DNA from: Saprospiraceae bacterium
GTDB taxonomy: Bacteria; Bacteroidota; Bacteroidia; Chitinophagales; Saprospiraceae
NCBI GenBank assembly: GCA_028280415.1
Contig: JANQLV010000041.1
Coordinates: 88,786 to 152,785, forward strand
Direction of reading: 5' to 3'
Length of the DNA: 64,000 nt
Shown: positions 26,491-36,175 of the stretch, piece after piece
Layout: each line of letters begins with the position of its first letter
Numbering within the stretch: the stretch's first letter is position 1
Program-made: the position numbers and the translations under genes
Notes under the pieces: model-generated
Databases searched by the model: none
Seen by the model: the letters and a program-made list of their open reading frames with translations, nothing else
Told to the model about the DNA's origin: nothing

Positions 26491-27702
26491 TTAGGAAAGT
26501 TTTTTTACCGCTTCTTTAATTCTTCGAATGGCTTCGACTAATTGCGCCTCAGAAGCTGCATAACTCAATCTAAAGCAACCTTCTGCTCCAAAAGCCGAAC
26601 CGGCTACGACCGCCACATGGGCATTGAGCAAAATAAACTGAGCGAAATCATTTGAATTTTGAATCGTTACATTCCCGTCTGATTTTCCAAAATAAGCACT
26701 AATATCCGGGAACACATAAAAAGCCCCTTTCGGATTATTTACTATAAATCCGGGAATTTCTTTCAAACCGGCAATTACAATATCTCTTCGCTTTTTGAAT
26801 TCATCGCGCATTTCCCAGGTTGGGGTCATATCAGCATTTAAAGCATAAGCCGCAGCTTTCTGACCAAAGGCCGTAGCCCCCGAAGTAAACTGTCCCTGCA
26901 TTTTTGCACAAGCCTTGGCAATTTCCAATGGTGCGCCCATATAACCCAGTCGCCAGCCCGTCATCGCAAATCCTTTTGCAAATCCATTTACGGTAATCGT
27001 GCGATCCCTGACATTTTCGAAAGCACCGATGCTCACATGTTTACCGGCAAAATTGATATACTCATAAATCTCATCAGAGATAATATATAAATCTTCAAAA
27101 TCAGCAACGATATCCGCAATTGCTTTCAACTCTTCCCGGGTATAAACCGAACCGGTAGGATTACAAGGAGATGAAAAAATGATAAACTTCGTTTTTTCAG
27201 TTATCGCGGCTCTTAAGTCCTCGGGGTTTATTTTATAATCATTTTCAATACCGGCAGACACGATAACCGGAGTCGCTCCGCCCAATCGGACGATCTCATA
27301 GTAAGAAACCCAGTACGGTCCAAGAATGATCGCTTCATCCCCTTTGTTTAACATAGTCAGAGATAAATTAGCTATGCATTGCTTGGCTCCGTTGGAGACT
27401 ACAATCTGAGACATATCAAAATCAAGATCATTATCGCGTTTAAACTTATCTACAATTGCCTGTCTTAGTTCCGGTAAACCGGGAACCGGCGTATATTTAG
27501 TATAGCCATCCTTCAAGGCTTGTATAGCAGCTTCTTTAATATGCTCAGGTGTATCAAAATCCGGCTCACCAAGGCTTAAACTAATAATATCGTGTCCTTT
27601 TGCTTTAAGGTCCCGGGCCATTTGAGCCATAGCAATAGTCGCTGATTCAGCCATGCTTAGAATCCTTTCGGATAAAATAGATTTCTTTGTAATTGTAGAC
27701 AT
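26491..27702 (-). CDS. PLP-dependent aspartate-type aminotransferase (class I)
   Basis: 403 residues, aminotransferase class I subfamily gamma (bacterial aspartate or aspartate/prephenate aminotransferase). SSPCNPTGSVY contains the conserved Asn, SDEIYEYINF the Asp and Tyr, and NGFAKGFAMTGWRLGY the PLP Lys at K243 and the Arg-containing WRLGY. It transfers amino groups between aspartate and 2-oxoglutarate; the exact acceptor range is unclear. A clean promoter lies 39 bp upstream. An in-frame ATG at codon 17 (MAESATIAMAQ) is an alternative start. Confidence 0.92.
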   Translation of the reverse strand: MSTITKKSILSERILSMAESATIAMAQMARDLKAKGHDIISLSLGEPDFDTPEHIKEAAIQALKDGYTKYTPVPGLPELRQAIVDKFKRDNDLDFDMSQIVVSNGAKQCIANLSLTMLNKGDEAIILGPYWVSYYEIVRLGGATPVIVSAGIENDYKINPEDLRAAITEKTKFIIFSSPCNPTGSVYTREELKAIADIVADFEDLYIISDEIYEYINFAGKHVSIGAFENVRDRTITVNGFAKGFAMTGWRLGYMGAPLEIAKACAKMQGQFTSGATAFGQKAAAYALNADMTPTWEMRDEFKKRRDIVIAGLKEIPGFIVNNPKGAFYVFPDISAYFGKSDGNVTIQNSNDFAQFILLNAHVAVVAGSAFGAEGCFRLSYAASEAQLVEAIRRIKEAVKKLS

Positions 27703-27740
27703 GATTGTAAAAACAGATTATTTTATTGTGAAATAAATTA

Positions 27741-27774
27741 CAAATATATAATGGCCTAATTTGATTGTCGTCAA
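27741..27774 (-). promoter_or_regulatory. Promoter of the aspartate-type aminotransferase gene
   Basis: On the minus strand TTG (27772-27774) and TATATTTG (27741-27748) are separated by 23 nt, fitting the Bacteroidota -33/-7 pattern. The -7 element lies 39 bp before the ATG. Confidence 0.65.
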
Positions 27775-28100
27775 TCCAAGTTTCAAAATTCAAACAAACA
27801 AGCTTAAAGCGCTAAAAAGCTGCTTTGGAATTCGGAACTTTCGATTTGATAATTAATTGTAAACGTGGTTTGTAAAGGTAACCCATTTAGCGATCAATTG
27901 CTTAAAATCAAAGGCCTATTTCATTGTTTTTCAGCTATAAGGTGAACAAAGGTAAAGGGGATACATTAAGAAATGGCAAAAAAGGCAAAATGTCGGCAAA
28001 TGGCACTTTGTCCAAACCGGAGTTCGTAAAATTCCCAGCCTAAATCTGCACATAAAACCGGTTTGAATACACTTAACATACAGAATGAAACATTAATGTC

Positions 28101-28108
28101 TATATTTG
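28101..28108 (+). promoter_or_regulatory. Putative -7 element for the glycosyltransferase gene
   Basis: TATATTTG is an exact match to TAnnTTTG, 118 bp before the ATG at 28227. No TTG is found at the standard distance upstream. Confidence 0.4.
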
Positions 28109-28226
28109 CGATTATTTTGTAATATTTGCTGGAGTAAATAAGGAATACCCAAAGAGTTCTTTGGGCTTCTTTAGCAATAAACTATCACTTGTAATTCCGG
28201 AGGAAAACCGAAATGTCTATTTCCTA

Positions 28227-31200
28227 ATGAGTAAGAAACGAGTAAAAAGCACTGTACCTAAAAAGGTCATCAAGCACAACTTCAAAGGGAGCTTGTCACT
28301 TATTATTCCATGCTATAACGAAAGCAAGCGTATAAAAAAGCTTTTAAGTACGCTACAAAGTTTTGATAAAAGGTGGGAACAAGCACTCGAAATTATTCTC
28401 GTCGATGATGGTAGTAATGATGACAGTGCTGAAAAGATCAAAGCCAGTTTTCCGAATGCTTTTGGCAATCAAACAGCTTTCCACTTTATTGAACTTCAAC
28501 AAAACCAGGGAAAAGGGGCGGCTCTAAAAGCAGGAGTTGAAAAGAGTACGGGAGATTTTGTTTTGACCATTGATGCGGATATGGCTGCTGAGCCAGGTGA
28601 ACTTCTCCAGTGGTTAAGTCAGTTACCGGATAAAACTTTTAATGAGAACGAAATCCTGATTGGTTCCAGGGAACACGAGCGTTCTTCGGTCAAAGGAGAT
28701 TTACTCCGTAGGATTGCCGGTTTGATTTATAACTTTATCATTCAGCTTTTTACCAATGTCAATCTAACCGATACCCAATGCGGATTCAAATTATATCCGG
28801 CGGCAATCGCCAAAAGGCTTTTTTCCGGATTAAAAAGCAAAGGCTGGGCACACGATATCGAATTACTCAATCAAGCCAAATTTGAAGATATCCCCGTTAA
28901 ATCCATGCCCGTCAAATGGACACATCAGGCGGACTCAAAAATTTCCTTATTTTCCGATAGTATCTCCATGTTTTTCTCTACCATCGGCATCGCTCTCCGG
29001 CAAAACTGGAACTGGTTTATTCGTCAACCTATTAAAGATTTCAGCACTAAAAGCAATACCGGCAAAGAACCCAGTTACTACCGTCTGGGATTTGCTTTGG
29101 TTTCGATCCTGCTTTTGTTTTTGATGCCTATGCTGAGCTTTGATTATGGTATTACCGGAGATGAGCATGTACAAAAAGAATATGGAGAATTAATTCTTAA
29201 GCATTTTGAAAGCGATGGAACGTATACCAACAAGAAAGGAGAAAATGCGCTAAACTATAAAAACCTGTATTATTACGGCGGGCTCTTCGATTACTCCGCC
29301 GCCTGGCTCAACGAACATATAGGTGGATTGGATGAGTTTGACATGCGGCATTTGCTCAATGCTTTTGTCGGCTTTTTGATGATCCTTTTTACCGGTCTCC
29401 TGGCCAAAGAAGTCAGTGGCAGCTGGCGGGTTGCTTTTTTTGCTTTACTCTTTATGATCTTATCCCCCAGACTCTTTGGGCACAGTATGAACAATCCCAA
29501 GGATATACCTTTTGCAGCAGCTTACGTATTTACCTTATTACATCTAAGCAGATTTTTGAAGCAATTGCCAAGACCTGGTTCTAAGACTGTAATAATGCTC
29601 ATTATCGGAATCGCCGCTTCGATTAATGTCCGGGTCGGAGGTATTCTGCTTATTGCCTATTTTGGTCTGTTTACCATTCTGACCTATTTGATCAAGCCGC
29701 AACTCAGAGCTTCTCTTCCCAACTTTAAATCAAGTGGAAAAATAGTTTTGATTGGTTTAAGTGTAGTCTTATTCTCTTATTTCGGCGGTATGCTCTACTG
29801 GCCTTATGCACTTGAAGCACCATTTAGCAATCCATTGAAAGCGCTCGGTGAAATGTCCAATTTTTCTACCAGTATCCGAATGCTATTTGAAGGGGAGCAT
29901 CTCTGGTCGGATGAATTACCCTGGTACTATATCCCGAAATATATTTCTCTGGCGGCTCCGGTTTTTATGCTATTGGGAATCCTTGCCTTTATTCCTTTTT
30001 ATTTTATTAAATTTAAAAAGATAAATCCCTGGCCGATATTCTTCATTGCCTTCACTGCCCTGTTCCCGGTTGCTTATGCTATTTACAAGGAGTCTTCCCT
30101 ATATGATGGAATGCGCCACTTCTTATTCATTTACCCGGTATTAGCAGTTTTAGCCGCCTGGGCCTGGAATCAATTGATAAATCTGCCAAAAATGCGTTGG
30201 GTACTTAGCGGTGTACTCGCTATTTTGATGTTATTACCTGCCTATTGGATGGTCAAAAACCACCCTTATCAATATATTTACTTCAATGAGTTGGCAGGCG
30301 GTGTCGATGCTGCTTATGGTCGTTACGAAACGGATTACTGGATGAATTCTATCAAAAATATGTGTAATTATCTGGTAGAAAATGATGAACGTATTAAAAA
30401 TGGTGAAACGATAAGCATACATACGAATTGTTCTGATCCGGCAGGGCACTATATAAAAAAGGCCGTACCTAATGTCAAGGTCTATTACACCCGCTACAAC
30501 GATCGGAATAAAAAATCCGGTGATTACTTTATGTTTATTTCTCGTTTTGTAAACAAGGATTTGATGAAAAACGAGGCATGGCCGCCAGCCGATGTCATCT
30601 ATACCGAGAAAGTAGATAATACGGTGATCGGAGCCATATCCAGAAGGCCCTCTACTACTCCATTCGAAGGTGCAGAAGCAGAAAAGGCCCGGGACTTTAA
30701 CACTGCTGAAATGAAATTTGCTCAGGCAGTTCAGGAAGATCCCAAAGATGAAACCAGTTGGTTGGGGCTGGCAAATGCCCGCTTAAACCTACGCAAATTT
30801 CCCGAAGCCAAGCAAGCGATCGATGGTTTTATGAAATTGTCCGATACGCATGTTAATGGTTTATTCGCACTGGCTATATATTATCTGAATACTGGCAAAA
30901 ACGAAGAGGCGAAGCAGACCTTAGAGAAAATCACCGATGTCAATTATAAATATAATGGAAGCTACTTTTACCTGACTTCCCTTTATTATAATGAAAAACA
31001 ATTCGACAAGGCTCTGGCCGCAGCTTTAAAATACGATGAAGTAGGAGGTAGAGCCTTACAGGTTTATGATATAGGCATACAAATCGCCCAACAGCAGAGT
31101 AAAAAAGCAGAACAGCTCTACTTACAGTCTAAAAAGGCTTATTTACAAAGTGATGGGAGCAATGCCTTGAATTACCTGAAACAATCTCTCAGAGCCAATC

Positions 31201-31295
31201 CGGACTATGAGCCGGCCGTTAAGTTTGATCAACAGCTAAAAGAACAAATAGAAAAACAGCAGAAAGAAGCTCAGCGTAAAAAAGGTAAAAATTAA
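28227..31295 (+). CDS. GT2 / GT-C / TPR fusion glycosyltransferase
   Basis: 1022 residues from ATG 28227; a TTG at 28161 would add 22. The order is: a GT2 (DPMS/dolichyl-phosphate glucosyltransferase-like) domain at about 20-260, with LIIPCYNE, IILVDDGSND and TIDADMA; two joining regions; a GT-C/PMT-like membrane domain (about 290-700) whose first loop holds the acidic pair in GITGDEH; and a TPR domain of about 220 residues from ~818 to the C-terminus. The GT2 part would load a lipid carrier with sugar and the GT-C part transfer it to an acceptor. This fusion is inferred to do both. The methyltransferase gene follows 52 bp downstream. Confidence 0.82.
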   Translation: MSKKRVKSTVPKKVIKHNFKGSLSLIIPCYNESKRIKKLLSTLQSFDKRWEQALEIILVDDGSNDDSAEKIKASFPNAFGNQTAFHFIELQQNQGKGAALKAGVEKSTGDFVLTIDADMAAEPGELLQWLSQLPDKTFNENEILIGSREHERSSVKGDLLRRIAGLIYNFIIQLFTNVNLTDTQCGFKLYPAAIAKRLFSGLKSKGWAHDIELLNQAKFEDIPVKSMPVKWTHQADSKISLFSDSISMFFSTIGIALRQNWNWFIRQPIKDFSTKSNTGKEPSYYRLGFALVSILLLFLMPMLSFDYGITGDEHVQKEYGELILKHFESDGTYTNKKGENALNYKNLYYYGGLFDYSAAWLNEHIGGLDEFDMRHLLNAFVGFLMILFTGLLAKEVSGSWRVAFFALLFMILSPRLFGHSMNNPKDIPFAAAYVFTLLHLSRFLKQLPRPGSKTVIMLIIGIAASINVRVGGILLIAYFGLFTILTYLIKPQLRASLPNFKSSGKIVLIGLSVVLFSYFGGMLYWPYALEAPFSNPLKALGEMSNFSTSIRMLFEGEHLWSDELPWYYIPKYISLAAPVFMLLGILAFIPFYFIKFKKINPWPIFFIAFTALFPVAYAIYKESSLYDGMRHFLFIYPVLAVLAAWAWNQLINLPKMRWVLSGVLAILMLLPAYWMVKNHPYQYIYFNELAGGVDAAYGRYETDYWMNSIKNMCNYLVENDERIKNGETISIHTNCSDPAGHYIKKAVPNVKVYYTRYNDRNKKSGDYFMFISRFVNKDLMKNEAWPPADVIYTEKVDNTVIGAISRRPSTTPFEGAEAEKARDFNTAEMKFAQAVQEDPKDETSWLGLANARLNLRKFPEAKQAIDGFMKLSDTHVNGLFALAIYYLNTGKNEEAKQTLEKITDVNYKYNGSYFYLTSLYYNEKQFDKALAAALKYDEVGGRALQVYDIGIQIAQQQSKKAEQLYLQSKKAYLQSDGSNALNYLKQSLRANPDYEPAVKFDQQLKEQIEKQQKEAQRKKGKN

Positions 31296-31347
31296 AATTC
31301 ACAATGCCCGGTTTCCGGAAGTGTGATAAATATATTAAACCGAAAAT

Positions 31348-32088
31348 ATGGATTTAAAGGAATTAGAGAGTGGCGTTGATCCATCTACCAATTGGTATTA
31401 TCAATCGAAGAAAATCCCTTTGTTTAAATATTTTAAGAACCTAACACAGAACCAGGATAAAAAGCTAACGGTGATTGACTTTGGTTCGGGTTCCGGCTTC
31501 TTTGCTTACGAATTGCATAAAGCATTTCCCGAATATATTGAAGATGTATTGCTCATTGATATTGGCTATACCAAAGCTGAAATGGAGGCTACCAAGGACG
31601 CTCCGGTTAAAAAGCTTCGCTATATCCCCAATGGTATTAACGACAGTATTGTCATCATGATGGATGTGCTAGAACATATTGAAGATGATTATGCCATTAT
31701 CGAGGATATCAAAAAACGACTTGGTTCAAATGCTTTCTTCTTCATCACCGTTCCCGCATTTATGAGTGTCTGGTCCAGTCACGATGTTTATCTTGGTCAC
31801 TATCGCCGTTATACCATCCCTATGCTTAGGGAATTACTGAGCAAGACAAAATGCAAAATCGACCAGCAGTATTACATCTATGGATCTATTTTTCCATTAG
31901 TCTGGATGGTCAGACGGCTAAAGAAAAACGAGCAGAACATGAAAGCCCCGGAATCCTCGGATATGAAACCCCTCCCCGGACCAGTTAATTTTATACTAAA
32001 GCAATACAACTCTTTTGAGATGAATTTTCGAAAGTTGAACAAACTATTTGGCTTGACTTGCGTTGCAGAAGGGAAGTTAAAGTCTTAA
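31348..32088 (+). CDS. Class I SAM-dependent methyltransferase
   Basis: 246 residues. The glycine-rich motif [15 protein letters not shown] binds S-adenosylmethionine, and [15 protein letters not shown] matches motif II/III of the UbiE/Methyltransf_11-type group. [14 protein letters not shown] is often seen in methyltransferases near polysaccharide or lipid-glycan genes. The substrate is unknown. It lies 52 bp behind the glycosyltransferase fusion, so a linked role in glycan or lipid-linked sugar modification is likely but inferred. Confidence 0.85.
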   Translation: MDLKELESGVDPSTNWYYQSKKIPLFKYFKNLTQNQDKKLTVIDFGSGSGFFAYELHKAFPEYIEDVLLIDIGYTKAEMEATKDAPVKKLRYIPNGINDSIVIMMDVLEHIEDDYAIIEDIKKRLGSNAFFFITVPAFMSVWSSHDVYLGHYRRYTIPMLRELLSKTKCKIDQQYYIYGSIFPLVWMVRRLKKNEQNMKAPESSDMKPLPGPVNFILKQYNSFEMNFRKLNKLFGLTCVAEGKLKS

Positions 32089-32189
32089 TTTTCTCCGTAC
32101 TTGATTTAAGGGTTCTGAATTTCCTGCATTCGTTCAAAAGCCCTTATATTCGTTGCTCAAAATTATTCACTACCAAATGGGCCAAAATA

Positions 32190-33731
32190 ATGAATGATAA
32201 AATAAAAATACTGGAAGATAAAATCAGCACTGCTCAATTAGGCGGTGGACAAACGAGAATTGACAAGCAACATCAAAAAGGAAAATTAACAGCCAGAGAA
32301 CGAATTCACTTCCTTTTGGATAATGGTTCTTTCGAAGAAATTGGTGCCCTGGTCACTCATCGAAGCCGGGATTTTGGCATGGACAAGCAGGTAATCTACG
32401 GTGATGGTGTTGTCACAGGTTACGGAACAATTAATGGCCGTTTGGTATACGTTTTTGCCCAGGACTTCACTGTGTTTGGAGGTTCATTATCGGAAACACA
32501 TGCGGAAAAGATTGTAAAAATCATGGATATGGCCATGAAAAACGGAGCACCACTGATCGGTCTCAATGATTCTGGTGGTGCCCGGATTCAGGAAGGGGTA
32601 AAATCCCTAGGGGGCTATGCCGATATTTTTTATCGCAATGTACTGGCCAGTGGAGTGGTACCACAGATATCAGCCATCATGGGCCCCTGTGCCGGAGGAG
32701 CCGTTTATTCTCCCGCAATGACCGATTTTACGATCATGGTAGAAAATACTTCTTATATGTTCGTAACCGGGCCAAACGTTGTAAAAACCGTAACCAATGA
32801 AAGTGTAACGGCTGAGGAATTAGGTGGTGCATCTGCGCACTCTACCAAATCCGGAGTTACTCACCTCACCGCTGCCAATGATCTGGATTGTATTGAAAAA
32901 ATCAAAAAGCTGCTGAGTTATATGCCTCAGAATTGTGAGGATACGCCGGCAAAACTTCCCTTTGAAATCGGGGAAGAAGTCCGAATGCAGTTAGATGATA
33001 TTATCCCTGAGAGTGCGAATCAGCCCTATGATATGAGAGAGGTGATCGAAGGGATCATGGATGAAAATTCCTTTTTAGAGATACATGAATATTATGCGGA
33101 AAATATTGTAGTCGGTTTTGCCAGACTGGCGGGGAGAAGCATTGGCATCGTGGCGAATCAACCTATAAGTTTGGCAGGAGTTTTAGATGTAGATAGTTCG
33201 AAAAAAGCAGCGCGTTTCGTTCGTTTTTGTGATTGCTTTAATATTCCGCTACTCGTATTGGTTGATGTTCCCGGCTTTTTACCCGGTACGGACCAGGAGT
33301 GGAACGGGATTATCGTTAATGGAGCCAAATTGCTTTTTGCTTTTAGTGAAGCAACGGTTCCAAGGGTGACACTAATTACCCGTAAAGCCTATGGTGGTGC
33401 TTATGATGTGATGAATTCCAAACATATCGGAGCAGATATGAACTATGCCTGGCCTTCCGCAGAAATTGCAGTGATGGGAGCCAAAGGAGCTTCCGAGATT
33501 ATTTTCAAAAAAGAGATCAGTGCAGCGGATGACCCAGAAGCCAAACTCAAAGAAAAAGAAGCAGAATATGCTGAAAAGTTTGCGAATCCTTACAGTGCTA
33601 CCGAACGAGGTTTTGTGGATGAAGTAATTCTGCCACATAATACCCGCCGCAAATTGATTAAAGCTTTTTCAATGCTCGAAAATAAAGTGGATCACTTACC
33701 AAAGAAAAAACACGGGAATATTCCTTTGTAA
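32190..33731 (+). CDS. Acyl-CoA carboxylase beta subunit (propionyl-CoA carboxylase-like)
   Basis: 513 residues from ATG 32190; a TTG-initiated extension from 32058 would overlap the methyltransferase gene and lacks family similarity. The N-terminus [20 protein letters not shown] and the paired carboxyltransferase lobes ([12 protein letters not shown] and the later [27 protein letters not shown]) are typical of PccB/MmdA. It carries the carboxyl transfer from biotin to propionyl-CoA (or a related acyl-CoA). The biotin carboxylase alpha subunit is not in the window. It links to the cobalamin adenosyltransferase gene through the methylmalonyl-CoA route. Confidence 0.92.
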   Translation: MNDKIKILEDKISTAQLGGGQTRIDKQHQKGKLTARERIHFLLDNGSFEEIGALVTHRSRDFGMDKQVIYGDGVVTGYGTINGRLVYVFAQDFTVFGGSLSETHAEKIVKIMDMAMKNGAPLIGLNDSGGARIQEGVKSLGGYADIFYRNVLASGVVPQISAIMGPCAGGAVYSPAMTDFTIMVENTSYMFVTGPNVVKTVTNESVTAEELGGASAHSTKSGVTHLTAANDLDCIEKIKKLLSYMPQNCEDTPAKLPFEIGEEVRMQLDDIIPESANQPYDMREVIEGIMDENSFLEIHEYYAENIVVGFARLAGRSIGIVANQPISLAGVLDVDSSKKAARFVRFCDCFNIPLLVLVDVPGFLPGTDQEWNGIIVNGAKLLFAFSEATVPRVTLITRKAYGGAYDVMNSKHIGADMNYAWPSAEIAVMGAKGASEIIFKKEISAADDPEAKLKEKEAEYAEKFANPYSATERGFVDEVILPHNTRRKLIKAFSMLENKVDHLPKKKHGNIPL

Positions 33732-33861
33732 AAGGTACGGATGAATGGTAAGGTGAATTCCACATTTAAAGCCTTATGCATATTTTGTGATTAAAAAAGT
33801 TGGAAGAAGCTACAAGCGCTGCTAGTTTGGTACGATCACAATAACCCTGAAAGTAACTACT

Positions 33862-34467
33862 ATGAGTTGGATAAAAGAAATTAGTTACGAAGAAGCCGAG
33901 GGTCGGTTGAAAAAAATTTACGACAGGGTCAAGGGCCCGAATAATAATATCGATAATGTGCTTAGCGTCCACAGTCTTCGTCCACATACCCTTCTGGGAC
34001 ATATGACGCTTTACAAAAACGTACTCCACAATTCTAATAATACTTTGCCCAAATGGTATCTCGAAGTATTGGGTACTTATGTTAGTGCGATCAATCAATG
34101 CGATTATTGTGTTGCACATCATAGTACCGGAATGCGTCGCCTTATAGCTGATGAAACACGCTCCGAAGCAATTCTGGAAAGTATACGACAAGACCGTTTT
34201 GATAATGTTTTAACATCAAAAGAAATTGCCGGCTTAGATTATGCTAAAAAACTTACGCTCGACCTGCATAACATTCAGGAATCGGATGTATCCACACTCC
34301 AAGCGGCAGGGTTGAATGATGGTGAAATTTTGGAAATCAATCAGGTAGTTAGTTATTTCAACTACGTGAACCGGACAGTTCTGGGGCTAGGGGTAAATAC
34401 CCTCGGTGATGTTATTGGCCTTTCTCCTAATGATAGTGACAATCCGGATGACTGGAGTCATCAATAA
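33862..34467 (+). CDS. AhpD/carboxymuconolactone decarboxylase-like peroxidase-related protein
   Basis: 201 residues. The redox pair in CDYCVAHHST (C80, C83) followed by H86 and H87 is the AhpD-type active site. The N-terminal SYEEAEGRLKKIYDRVKG and the LPKWYLEVLGTYVSAINQ helix are typical of the uncharacterised peroxidase-related family. It may reduce peroxides via an attached thiol cofactor or lipoyl partner; the substrate is unknown. It has no signal peptide. Confidence 0.88.
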   Translation: MSWIKEISYEEAEGRLKKIYDRVKGPNNNIDNVLSVHSLRPHTLLGHMTLYKNVLHNSNNTLPKWYLEVLGTYVSAINQCDYCVAHHSTGMRRLIADETRSEAILESIRQDRFDNVLTSKEIAGLDYAKKLTLDLHNIQESDVSTLQAAGLNDGEILEINQVVSYFNYVNRTVLGLGVNTLGDVIGLSPNDSDNPDDWSHQ

Positions 34468-34574
34468 TTCCATAAATTTTTTCTTCGGATAATTTTCCGC
34501 CCTTTTAGCAGTTCCCAAAGGGGGCCATAGACTTTGACCAATAAGTGATCTTAGTTCACTTCAGGGCAAAAAAA

Positions 34575-34600
34575 AAGTCAATGTTTGAGGACACTGACTT
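34575..34600 (-). terminator. Intrinsic terminator for the minus-strand metal operon
   Basis: On the minus strand a 10-bp stem with one mismatch (AAGTCA and TGACTT outer arms, loop of 6 nt) is followed directly by a run of nine T. This is a classic rho-independent layout and lies about 170 bp after the last gene of the operon. Confidence 0.6.
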
Positions 34601-34712
34601 AGGAAACGAATCTTACAATTTTTAACCAAAACTTACGCTAAAGATAATTGCAATGACTATGCCAAAGTCAATAAAATGATAAAAATTGTATCTTTTTTTA
34701 TAAAATATATTG

Positions 34713-34755
34713 AAAACAAGGGAGGCAGCCTAAAATATAGCTGTTCCCTCGTTTT
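34713..34755 (-). terminator. Proximal terminator-like hairpin after the His-rich lipoprotein gene
   Basis: An imperfect stem (outer AAAAC/GTTTT, then GGGA-type and CAGC/GCTG pairs, one or two bulges) lies 12 bp after the stop codon. The following minus-strand sequence is T-rich. It forms a double terminator with the one at 34575-34600. Confidence 0.45.
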
Positions 34756-34766
34756 ATAATAATCTT

Positions 34767-35210
34767 TTATTCAGGATGGACGTGAAACTCGATAGATTTA
34801 ACTACCTCTCCTACGCCACCTTCATGTCCCCATACTTTAGCCTCTAATATCCAGTCCGTATGCGCATCTACTCCATTGGCATTAGATAATGTAAAATCCG
34901 CATGATGCTCATGTTTTCCACTGGTTGCATGAACATGTGCATCGCCGGGAGCATTATAAATTTCAATACTGTTATCATCCTTATTGTAAATTCTCACATT
35001 CACATGGTGAACAGTTTCGTCATTTGCACTTTCGAAATCTACATGAATATGGATTTCATCATTGACATGTTTGTCATCCGTATTGGGTGAATGAATAGTA
35101 ATGCTATATTGTGGATCATCACCTTGCATATCGTCATCATCATCTTTATCACAAGAAGCAAAAAAGGAAACACTAGCAACTAAGGCTAAAAAGAAAAATA
35201 AACGTTTCAT
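34767..35210 (-). CDS. His-rich lipoprotein, DUF4625-like
   Basis: 147 residues. The lipobox SFFASCDKDDDDD gives a lipidated Cys and an acidic start of the mature protein. Fifteen histidines in the mature part occur in clusters such as IHIH, VHH, AHVHA, KHEHH and FHVH, consistent with metal binding. The beta-sandwich pattern IHVDFESANDETVHHVNVRIY is what I recall for DUF4625. Last gene of a three-gene minus-strand operon (16 bp from the previous stop) with two other exported, Cys-rich or membrane proteins; a metal-handling role is inferred. Confidence 0.78.
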   Translation of the reverse strand: MKRLFFFLALVASVSFFASCDKDDDDDMQGDDPQYSITIHSPNTDDKHVNDEIHIHVDFESANDETVHHVNVRIYNKDDNSIEIYNAPGDAHVHATSGKHEHHADFTLSNANGVDAHTDWILEAKVWGHEGGVGEVVKSIEFHVHPE

Positions 35211-35226
35211 TTAATTGAGTTTTTAA

Positions 35227-36126
35227 TTAAAATAAATAGGTTATTTGAGTACTGATTCTACCTCTGGCATCCACTGCTTCTTCTGAATAGCTTTGCTTAA
35301 GTGGAAACGAATAGGTAAAATTATAACTCCATTGTTTGTATTTAAAAGTGGTTCCGGTTTGAAGGAATGTTCCCCTGCCACCAGTTCCCGGTACATCACT
35401 TTGAAAAGCGTAACGATCCTGCCCTATTCTTTCGTAATAAACACCTGCCGCCGGGGCAATGGAAAATCCCTTCCCCAAATAGGCATCATAAAATACAGCA
35501 GTTCTGATCGCAGTCTGATTACCAAAATGATATCCATCTTTCGTCTTTTCATTAAGCTGAAAAAAGCCATTAATGATCAAACCCAGATTATACCTTGTCA
35601 ATAAAAGGTTAGGTTGAAATAAATAGCCCCAGCTTCCATTTCCGACATTGAAATTCTCGGGTAGATTTTTCTTCTGAATATCTTTATCATAAGCCCCTAG
35701 CGGAAGTTTAATACCTCCGCCTACCTCAAAATAAAGGCGAATTCGTTTACTGATCGGCCAGTCTTTGAGAATAGCATAAGTAGCAACAATTCGGGTATCA
35801 GATATTCCGGATCGTCCATCGCTGTTTTCGCCAATGCGTCTGGTATTATAACGATAGGGTTGATTCAGTTGAACCTTAAAACGCTTTGAAATATGGAATC
35901 TTAGCGACAGTTCAACAGTATTAAATATATCTGTGCCCCCTGAACCATGTAATGGTGAACCAACAAAACGAGCGCCTGACCAGTTGAGTGCTACAAAGTT
36001 TTTCTTGTAGTTGGCTAATAAGCCTATGCCTCCCCCACTAATACTACAGCCACAGGCATCACAGGCAAAACCGTTTTGTTGAAACACTAAAAACAGCACA
36101 GAGAGCAGCAAGCTGCGTCTAAGCAT
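35227..36126 (-). CDS. Outer-membrane barrel protein with N-terminal CDACGC motif
   Basis: 299 residues with a signal peptide (MLRRSLLLSVLFLVFQQNGFA). The mature N-terminus starts with CDACGCSISGGG, whose three Cys could bind a metal. The rest is an amphipathic beta series (LNWSGARFVGS, RFKVQLNQPYRYNTR, YFEVGGGIKLPLGAYDK) ending in STQITYLF, typical of a porin-like or transporter barrel (phenol_MetA_deg-like fold). It is the middle gene of the putative metal operon: 49 bp after the CxxxC protein gene and 16 bp before the His-rich lipoprotein gene. Confidence 0.78.
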   Translation of the reverse strand: MLRRSLLLSVLFLVFQQNGFACDACGCSISGGGIGLLANYKKNFVALNWSGARFVGSPLHGSGGTDIFNTVELSLRFHISKRFKVQLNQPYRYNTRRIGENSDGRSGISDTRIVATYAILKDWPISKRIRLYFEVGGGIKLPLGAYDKDIQKKNLPENFNVGNGSWGYLFQPNLLLTRYNLGLIINGFFQLNEKTKDGYHFGNQTAIRTAVFYDAYLGKGFSIAPAAGVYYERIGQDRYAFQSDVPGTGGRGTFLQTGTTFKYKQWSYNFTYSFPLKQSYSEEAVDARGRISTQITYLF

Positions 36127-36175
36127 TTGTTTTTAATTAGATTATAAAATTGAATTTTCGGCTTGTTGACAGAAT

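Larger units (their letters stand above)
27703..28226. other. Divergent intergenic region with two promoters
   Basis: 524 bp separating the aminotransferase gene and the glycosyltransferase gene. Each side has a TATATTTG -7 element: minus at 27741-27748 and plus at 28101-28108. The middle part (about 27800-28060) contains no ORF or hairpin that I can support. Confidence 0.5.
34468..34766. other. Convergent spacer with two minus-strand terminators
   Basis: This 299-bp region between convergent genes contains two hairpins that serve the minus strand (34713-34755 and 34575-34600). Nothing else is apparent. Confidence 0.6.

Noticed and set aside
32058..32189. TTG-started extension of the carboxylase subunit overlapping the methyltransferase gene
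   Set aside because: The extension has no family similarity, and ATG 32190 starts at the usual place.
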